In this document: piece after piece, positions 55,946 through 64,000 of the stretch | How positions within the stretch are numbered: position 1 is the stretch's first letter | How the letters are laid out: every line of letters starts with the position of its first letter | NCBI GenBank assembly: GCA_035079385.1 | Contig: JAVHKY010000024.1 | Coordinates: 8,990,001-9,054,000 of the forward strand | Length of the DNA stretch: 64,000 bases | Direction of reading: 5' to 3' | From: Aspidiotus rigidus | Taxonomy: Eukaryota; Arthropoda; Insecta; Hemiptera; Diaspididae | Translations under genes and position numbers: made by a program | Notes under the pieces: generated by a model | The model's input: the letters and a program-made list of their open reading frames with translations, nothing else | What the model was told of the DNA's origin: nothing | Databases searched by the model: none

Positions 55946-56399
55946 TCATACGGAAGAAAGAGATGTTACTCTAAATGGAGTCTGGGTCCCGGTTTGGACC
56001 CCTCTGTTTAGTAGAGAAGATGGGAGGAAAATCTGAAGAAATGTTTCATTGATGTGTCGTGTTTTGGGATCGCAGCAAGATCGAGAGGAATGATAGGGAT
56101 CGGGGTGAACCAAACGGGAGTGGAAGTAAGAACCTACCCTTGAGATGAGTGTCTAGAAGAGATTGAAGCGACAAAAACGGGGGAATTACGTGGGCTGAAA
56201 GCATATGAAAAGCTAAGAAAATTTGGGTTTCGGGCTGTTTATACCAGAAAGATAAAAGTGAGTGGAAGAGCGCGGGAACGACTTCCTTAGCGCGTAGGGA
56301 TACTTGGTAAAAAGGGATCTTTCCGTACAGATAGCATCGAGAACCCACAAGCACTTACTATTCTCAATCGAGCTTCCTCCTTTCGAGTACGAGTAGATA

Positions 56400-59300
56400 A
56401 AATAGTAAACAGATCCATTCTAGGTTGAAAACGTGGATTCGATTCTTATTCGAGGCTCAAACTCAGCTAATTTAAAAGTTTTCTTCGCATGAAGAGGCAA
56501 TTCCTATCTATTCGCTCTCTTATGTACTTGGTTTTCCTTTCTGTAAGAAATTAAACCTTATATCACCAGACGAGAGCAATTTTTTTTTCATTATTTTCAT
56601 CTTATCATCATCAGTCATACATCACTAACGATTAAAGCACCCAACATGCGAATATTCCTCAAAATGAGAGAAATTCTCTTTTCGCTTTACGCACTTACAA
56701 ATTGTGTTTTCTATTCGTTTTTATACATTTTTGCGTAGGAGGGAGAAAACTATAAAAAAGTGCAGCGTAGGCGGGTAACAATAGCGCTACTGGAAAATTA
56801 CGGTAACATTTTTCTATATTTATGTTTTTATGTAGCTTCTTCATTCTTTCTTCGCTCACTTATAAACTTTTCATTAGCCTCCTGTCGTCAGGAATGGAAA
56901 AATTTAGATGTACGGTCTCGAATGACTCATAACGTATCTGAATATTTGGTCGACACAAATTTACCGCATTTCAAATGTGAGTGGGTCATTGTTTTCTTTT
57001 TAATATATACTCTTCGATTTGAGAGCTGGAAATTCAGATGAAAGTAGAAACGTGAAGAGAAATAATCGAGAGATTAAAAAAGTATAATATAATCCATCTA
57101 TTTGAACCCGGTTCTTGTTCTCCATTGAGAGTAATATTTTTCTTCAATTAAAAATTCTCATATACGCTACTACATATTTCAACAGTCGTCAAGTCTCAAG
57201 GTCTACAACGTTGTGTATTAGGGGATGGTCTTTTATATATCAACGTCCTTCCAAAGAATGGCTTGATAATTCAGTCTTCACGCTTTCAATCTCGCTTCAT
57301 TAACTCTATATTCCCCGGGGCCAATTATCTGGTTAGAAAAACGAGAGGGCAATCGATTCGACTATCCTAAGCTCCGTCCGCAGGCTAATCAGCGGGGTAG
57401 AAGAAGAATATGGTAATCGATGAAATTAGTTCAAACGTCCGAGTCCTAAAGTCATGGCGATGGAGTCGAAATCAGAAAAACGAGAAAAAAAAAACACAAA
57501 TTATGTCAAAACGGCGAAGATGTCTCATGACAGATTTGAGCAAGTTAAAAAAAATTCACTTTTCACCGATTATTCTTATTTTTCACTCAAGTTGGTCTAC
57601 AATATGAACTGCACCGCTGGTCGTCACGAGCGAAATAGTCTACGCCTCCATTCATAAGAACGTATCAAATATTCACTTATCTGATCATAAGTAGGTCAGA
57701 TTAAACGAAATACGGAAAATACTTTTTGGTCCTTCATTTCGTTCTGCTCCCCCAAACAGGCGCAGCGATAATCTAATGACACTGGGTTACTGAGCTTTTT
57801 CTTGCACTGTAAATATCATATCAGAGACTACATTCGGAAATAAAGAATAAATCAACGCATTCAACTCTCACTATTATGCCTCATTGACGAGGAAAAGTAC
57901 GATAACTATTTACAAATATTCATAATATTGATTTACTTATCACGATTTCAATATCGATTTAATGGTATTCTCATACCAGTAATTTTTACTACGAAATTCT
58001 TTCATCATTTGTGGCGTGATTGAAGATAACAGCAAGAACGTGGCCTCTAGAGGAGTTTGTGGTTTCTAAAAATTTCTCAAATTAAGTGAAAATAGGGCGA
58101 ACATACGAAAATAGCTACAAATTAGTGATAATGAAAGGGAGAAACGATTGGATCTTTGACAGTTCTGCTTCTTACGAGTAAAAAAGAAATAACGTTTCAG
58201 TCGAGAAGTTTGCATTATTGTTACAACAAAACTAGCCCAGAAGATAAGAAGGTGGTTGGTGGTCATAGCTGCCTTCCCACTCAGCCCCAGGTAGTATAAA
58301 CTAAAACCAGGCCAGCTTTAGTTCATCCGGATTGGGGGCGCGAGGACAGGTCTAGATCAATGTGCTCACGAAGGGGAAAATGACGACCTAGATCCCCCTC
58401 TGCTAATTTCCACTCTATCTTATTGTACAGCAAATGTAGGCTATTGAACGCAATATTCTCAACTCGTATCCTCACTGACCATGTTGGAATTCCGTCAAAG
58501 TACCCCGACCGACGACATCCCTAAATCTGCATCCTAAATCAGCAACATCAATTTGGTTCTCGGCTACAAAACCGGCAGGACAAATGCTATTTTCAGGAAG
58601 TTCGACTAAACTTCCACCAAATACAACAGTACCATTATTGGACGGTTGTCATCTAAGTTATTCCTTCCAAAATGCCACCAAATTCCAACGTTTGATCCGC
58701 AAAAAAAAAGATGTTTGAGCTAGGCTTGGGCTGCGAACGCAAACTAAGGAATTAGAGGGACATGAAAAATGTCACCAGTGCGATGCGAAATCATAGGGGC
58801 CATTTAGGTAGGAGAAGATGAAGTCAAACTAATTTCGAGATTATCAAGAGGGCTAAATTGGTGTGAATTATTTTCTACCGTTTTTTGGCCTTTGATTACT
58901 CAATTCCCAAGAATGATTTATGAGTTATGGATCATGAAACAAACGCGTACGCCCTCTCTCCTTGAGTTTGCTGCGTTAAGATACCCACAGAATTTAAAGA
59001 ATTAAACACAGAGACGGATTTCTTTGCAATTCAAATATTTCAACTTTTTCTGGGTACCTCTTGGTATCTTCCGCTTTACGATATTTCTTGAATAGCTTTG
59101 ACGAGGGTGAATAGAGAATCGCTGGTACGAATGAAGTCGAAGAGAATTTATTTCAAGAAAACCTATCACTCGAAAATTTATGAGAATAGCGCCGAATAAT
59201 ATGAAACGCACCGAATTTCTTGATTCGTGAATAAACTTCAAACGTAGGAATGTAGATCCCCTACAAGGTAAAAATTTCCCACAGATTGCAATCTATTATA

Positions 59301-59990
59301 CAATAAATTGTTTGCTTCCATATTTGTGCTACTACTTTATCCCCCCCCCCCCCCCCACACACACAGGACGAAACCGGAACGTCTTTATCAAACAGTATCC
59401 GTCGACCACCTATTGGAGACAATTGCAGGTACTACTCCCGTTTAGATTTGCGTCAGGCATTGACTGGCTGACTGAATAAACGAGACAAATGATGAAATTA
59501 CTTTCGCATGAGATGATTTTCTCTTTTCCAAGAAAGATGAGAAGAAGGTCGAGAGGGCAGAATATCAGAATTTTTTGAATGATGAAATTTGGGTGAATGG
59601 AGATACGATTTTCTGCTTAGTTCTACTACATTTGAACGAGAATTTGAGCGTAATATTTCGATGATAAAAATATTCGGTCATAGCTGATAACCTGAACAGC
59701 ATTTGATAAGTTCAATCGAAAAAAATTAGGCTAAATGGCGCAGTATCTTCGATTCGTGGCTTGCAATTTACGAAACATTACTCAACACGAATATGATGGA
59801 GCAGTATTTAATATTCATTAGTGACCCTTGCTTTTTCTTCTCTCTCCATAAGATGCCTACCAGAATTGAAGATCGACAAAATATTTAGATATTTTTTCAG
59901 TCGCCTCAAATGAAGCTTTCCGCACTTAATTGACCAAACTGCTTGTGAAATTGCAGCGACCTTTAAAATTTTTTTAAAATTTTATTTACG
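56400..59990. other. Long stretch with no supported gene
   Basis: No transposon protein or clear repeat. A C run of about 16 followed by (AC)n lies at 59341-59366. GC content rises slightly at 58300-58400 and 58480-58640 without a coding frame. Confidence 0.4.
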
Positions 59991-60083
59991 AGCTATACGA
60001 CTACTCAAAGCTGAACATCAGCTCGCGCCAATTTAATTGTACAATAGTTGTACCTAATATTATTACATAAATTTGTTTTATAA

Positions 60084-60335
60084 TTACAGAAGTTGGAAGA
60101 AATAGGGTAGAATGAAGGTAGTTGAGGGAATTGGAGATGATTTTGGAGTTGTTGGATAGTGCAGAGTTATAGATGAGGGAACTTTGCAGGCGAAGCGTTG
60201 GTCTTGTAGGACGGGACACGAGAAGAGATGTTGAACGGCTGTAAGGTTATCTGAATGGCAGTAGTTCAGGCTATCTACCAAATTCAAAAATTGGAGATAT
60301 AGGTTTTTACAGGGCTCTTGAAAGGTGTTCCACAA
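60084..60335 (-). pseudogene. LINE C-terminal zinc-knuckle fragment
   Basis: The frame contains LNYCHSDNLTAVQHLFSCPV then LQDQRFACKVPSS. 'C(H)S....T..HL...CP.L...R' is the C-terminal pattern of Jockey/I-type LINEs. The overlapping frame at 60001-60219 continues the 3' end. The rest of the element is absent. Confidence 0.55.
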
Positions 60336-60454
60336 AACAATAATTCCAACGGTGTAGCAGGTGAGACGTAGTGAGGGGGTCTAGACCTTCTTTGAACTTG
60401 AAAATTCGTCTTAAGTACCATCAAAATTACAGGAAAAAAAAACAAACTCAGGGG

Positions 60455-61160
60455 TTTTTTAACGGAGTTGAATGAGGAGTGGCGGGGATTCTATCTTATA
60501 GGGCACGTGGGATCTGAAAAATGTAGATTGTGACGTCACAAGGCTAACCTATGGCGTCCGCAAAATGTACAATTTTCTATCATATGACGAGTGATGTTTG
60601 TAGGCACTACAACTTCGAAGTCGAATTACGGTGGACGTCATCATGTTTTTACGCACTTCCTCGGTTGGCATGGAAAGCGTATTTCTTGTAACCGGGTCAA
60701 GAACTGCTGTAGAACATTCTCTCATCATACCCCTTCAACATTTACATGCGCTCGAGCGGTTACCAGTTTGTCTACGGGGTGTTGTACACACCCCTTTGAA
60801 AATTGCGCAACAACTTTTGGGCCACTCTGTATGATAAGAAGGAACTTGAAAAAAAAAACATCTATGACGTCATCAGATTGTGACGTCATAAGGCGGACCT
60901 ATGATGTTATCAAACTGTGACGTCACAGGCTCTGACGCCCCAAGGTACATCATATGATAGGCGGGAGACTTGAAAAAAAAAACCTAATCAATGACGTATC
61001 AGATTGTGACGTCACAAGGCTGACCTATGACGTCATTGAACTGTGACGTCACAGGACCCGCTCCCTAAACTATATATGATAGGAATGGGACTTGGAAAAA
61101 TGTCGACCTCCGAGATACAATTACATGATAGGAGGGCGACCTAGGAAATTTTTGCGCTCC
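60455..61160. repeat. CRE-repeat copy with seven TGACGTCA sites
   Basis: TGACGTCA at 60531, 60865, 60881, 60918, 61007, 61028 and 61044. The unit CCTATGACGTCATCA...TTGTGACGTCACAAGGC repeats about three times within 60840-61060, each followed by a GATAGGNGGGACTTGAAAA-like block. The segment 60590-60840 interrupts the pattern and is of unknown origin. Confidence 0.8.
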
Positions 61161-61189
61161 GAACTTTGCCGTTCTCCTCGGGCAAAAAA

Positions 61190-62850
61190 TATAAAATTGG
61201 GTGACCTTTTAAATAGATGACTTTAGGTGACTCAGATGACCAATCAATCTCTGCATCCAATGGTCCACGAAATGGCTGCGGTTAATTCGGCTGTCCCTCG
61301 GCTACTCTCGTCACTTTTTGAGAAGGTTCAAGAGGCCACGGTGCTACAGATGGAAATTGCGCGCATTAATAAATTATCTTCAGACGATTGACTTTCTATC
61401 CGACGGAAAACACTGCGAAGATTTCCCGCTGAGGGTCTCCCGCAAACCTCTCCTCCCTCTTCCCCCATTTCAAAACAAAAGTGGCTGTGGCTTCCTTACT
61501 TGGGAAAGATACCAGATCAACTCGTTTCCCTTCTCCGTCGCTACAATTATCGGGTCATTTTCTACCGAATCTCGAAGGTAGTCGTTCTCGTCTGACTCAA
61601 AGATCCTAAGCCCCCAAACAATAGATCCGGGACCTACAGGATAGATTATGGAGATTGTAACTACATACTTCTACATCGGGCGAAGTGGGCCAAGACTTTA
61701 CCTCCTCAACCGTGCCGTTGTCGCCGATCACTGTCGCAAACTGGCCATAAGATGAACACCATCCGCTGGCAATTGCTCTAAAACGCGGCTACTAAATCGG
61801 TTGGAAAAAGTAGCTAATAATCCAGCATGCTCGGATATGCTCAAGAATCTATCATCGACACACCTCAATCTCGTCTAGCCCTTCTTCCACACATTTCGTC
61901 ACTAATTAACTCAACTTGCCTCAAGGCGGAGGAATCTTTTCAATTCTTCTTCCTGTCGAACCAAAAGATGCTCGTCGATCGAGGGAAAACTCTATTCATT
62001 TTATATCTCCTCGCCTCCTCGTTCCAAGTCAATCAACTCGGTAATGTGTCGGTGACTTTTATACACTCTACTATAAGAAAACTTTTGAACTTCAGAATCC
62101 ACGAGGAAGATCAATATTGAGTATTAATAGATTGAGGAAGGACCGTGTACGGGGAATCAGAAAAATATAGTTTACTCACACCTCTGACTTCAAAATATAG
62201 AGGCGAGGAAAGAAAATTTGTCATTACAGAACAACTCGATAATTGCACTCTTATTGTATACTCCACTGGTGAATAATTCATAACAAGATTACTTCTGAAT
62301 GTCAGCATTAGCGCACAAGAAAAATGTTCTACAGACCTACATCAGAATGTTCAACTCAAAATTCTCATTAGTAAGGGGTCGGATGGTTAGCGGAGCTATC
62401 ATCAAAGTCGTTTTCCGACGACTGCCTCACAATTTATCCTACTCTAAAATGAAAGCCAGGTTTCTCAGAAAGTCATTACGAGAAAAAGAAGAAGACAGAT
62501 GTACCTCTAATCAGAACGTACATATTGTAGCACAATGTGGACGACGGATTTTTCTCCTTTCGTGAGGAGTATGAATATAAAGAGCGAGTGTTTTCGAATA
62601 TACGAGCCACCACAGGCTGCAAATAATATTTTATCATAATACATAGATAATTAAGTTTGTCGGAGTAAAGGGAGCGATCTTATGAGCACGATGGGTGAAT
62701 GTAACGAACGATATTGCTTCAGGTGTGAATATTCTCGAATGACCTGTGGAGTAAGAAAAATCACGTGCGAGCATTTCCTCCTCAGTTAACGTGATCAAAT
62801 CGGCATTATCAACGAGTATGATACAACGGACCAATTAGAGAGAAGAGAGG
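61190..62850. other. Stretch with no supported gene
   Basis: Several short frames on the plus strand (61318-61581, 61827-62120, 62299-62565) have no recognisable domains or convincing splice sites. Confidence 0.35.
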
Positions 62851-62859
62851 CTCACAAGA

Positions 62860-63180
62860 CTCAGAGGTCACAGCAAGAAATCGCAGATGAGTCGCGTCTT
62901 CGAGGCCACCCCAACGGCCTCCGGTATCATCCCACAAACGACTGGTCCCTGCGAGCAAGAGGAAGACTCAGAAATCATAGACGAGGCGCGTCTCCAAGGC
63001 CACATAATGCTCCAAAACTCAGGGGTCTGCGCGGTATCGACTTACAAATGGCGTGTCCTTCCAAGAGGAATGAAGATTGAGGTCACAGCGAGTATGAAGT
63101 GTGTTTCCGAGGCCACATAATATCCCGAAGCTCAGAGGCTGTATCAACCCACAAATGATGTGTTCTTCAGGGATATAAGA
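62860..63180 (+). repeat. About 115-bp degenerate tandem repeat, three units
   Basis: Units share GGTCACAGC, a CGAGGCCACAT-like block, CTCAGAGG/CTCAGGGG and ACCCACAAATGATGTG-like sequence. A 77-codon open frame (62887-63120) runs through it but follows the repeat, so coding is doubtful. Confidence 0.65.
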
Positions 63181-63199
63181 CAGAAATATCTCAAAAATT

Positions 63200-64000
63200 A
63201 AAGTAGGTTCAGGTTGATTATCTTTCGTAGGTCTAAGAGTATCTCATACAATTAAGCTATAAAAACGTAATCTAGGACAAGGAGGTTATACTCGGAGGGC
63301 ACTTGATGACCAGCATCCAATTACTCACCTCGAACGAGGATCACGTCCAATAAAACAAAACACAAACGATCCATAAGCGAGACTTAAATGCGCGAATACA
63401 GTGAGTAGAAAGGCTCTCAAAACAATACGAATGATGCAGAGTGGTGCAGGACGAGAACTAGTATAAGGTATAGGAAGGGTTGCTTTCGTTAGCTTTGTCA
63501 TTTTGGAGAGAGCGGAGACAATACTGTAAGTGTATTTTATACGAACTACCAGGTTAAACGTACAGTGTTGACAAATGTGACTTCGAGGATATCTCGAGCG
63601 CGTACCCTCGATTAAAAAAAGTATACACCATACGTCCTGAATAGACTTAGGAGAGGATAGTTAATATACGCTAAGATGCGAAAATATCGAGTCAGATATT
63701 ACATTTCGATAAGAATTATTCTTATTCATCATAGATTTATAAAACTTGAAGGAACGCACAAAAATATTCTCCACAATGCTCTGACTTTCTCAATCCCCCG
63801 GAGAGTACCCTTCCATCTACGGCGAATACGTACACCATCCTCATTTCTTTTTTCCCATTTCAGTGTGATTTTTTTGTATCTCTATTCGCCCATTTTCAAA
63901 ATCTTTCCAAACTGTGACGCAGCATCCGTTTCAAATTTCTCTCATCTCGTACATATTAACCTAATTTAGTACATAATGTCAACAGATGTATTAGTACGAG
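63200..64000. other. End of window, nothing recognised
   Basis: AT-rich sequence with no supported gene or repeat. Confidence 0.4.

Noticed and set aside
56046..56354. 102-codon minus-strand frame upstream of the RNase H fragment
   Set aside because: Probably another frame of the same broken LINE; no motif could be matched with confidence.
60591..60920. 109- and 67-codon plus-strand frames inside the CRE-repeat
   Set aside because: The sequence interrupts the repeat but shows no domain, and the two overlapping frames compete.
1..64000. LTR retrotransposons, integrated viral genes, CRISPR arrays, complete tRNA or rRNA genes
   Set aside because: No gag-pol signatures, paired LTRs, viral protein motifs, regularly spaced repeats or intact cloverleaf sequences were seen on either strand.

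Overview
The window reads as nuclear DNA of an animal, most likely an arthropod and probably an insect. It is AT-rich, has no dense coding and no prokaryotic gene order. Almost every protein-like stretch is a decayed transposable element of a type common in arthropods: Penelope-like elements with GIY-YIG endonucleases, an RTE-type LINE, R1/I/Jockey-type LINE tails with RNase H, a MULE/Phantom-like DNA transposon, and many MITEs and foldback elements. The species cannot be named from the sequence alone. No complete host gene could be established.

Layout. 1-850: Penelope-like debris with a 78-bp-arm palindrome and a GIY-YIG fragment. 2.2-6 kb: mostly anonymous AT-rich DNA with local duplications. 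6.0-7.2 kb: two copies of a foldback element (here fb1) inside a dispersed repeat rich in TGACGTCA (here the CRE-repeat). 7.5-9.7 kb: a minus-strand Penelope-like relic split by a TA-flanked MITE. 12.5-16.1 kb: a frameshifted LINE reverse transcriptase fused to tandem Penelope-like copies. 17-20 kb: a diverged segmental duplication and a small MITE. 20.4-21.3 kb: a GC-richer island with two divergent candidate first coding exons, the best hint of host genes. 22.4-25.3 kb: an RTE LINE, a MULE remnant and a hAT-like element with a perfect 8-bp target duplication. 25.3-28.1 kb: CRE-repeat with fb1, and a LINE tail. 29.1-29.8 kb: two LINE fragments. 34.9-35.6 kb: a TTAA-flanked MITE nested in a pogo-like element. 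36-41 kb: more CRE-repeat and fb1. 41.7-47.2 kb: a cluster of foldback elements and a 2.25-kb element that contains a 5S-rRNA-like stretch. 47.3-48.4 kb: two cysteine-bearing candidate exons. 50.7-56 kb: R1-like tails and an RNase H fragment. 60-61.2 kb: another LINE tail and the densest CRE-repeat cluster. 62.8-63.2 kb: a tandem repeat.

The genes do not form a pathway. The window is best read as an intergenic or intronic transposon graveyard. Its most notable signals are hammerhead-like CTGATGA/CGAAA motifs tied to Penelope-like copies, at least 22 perfect TGACGTCA sites carried mainly by one repeat family, and nested insertions whose empty sites can be read directly. All counts were made by eye.
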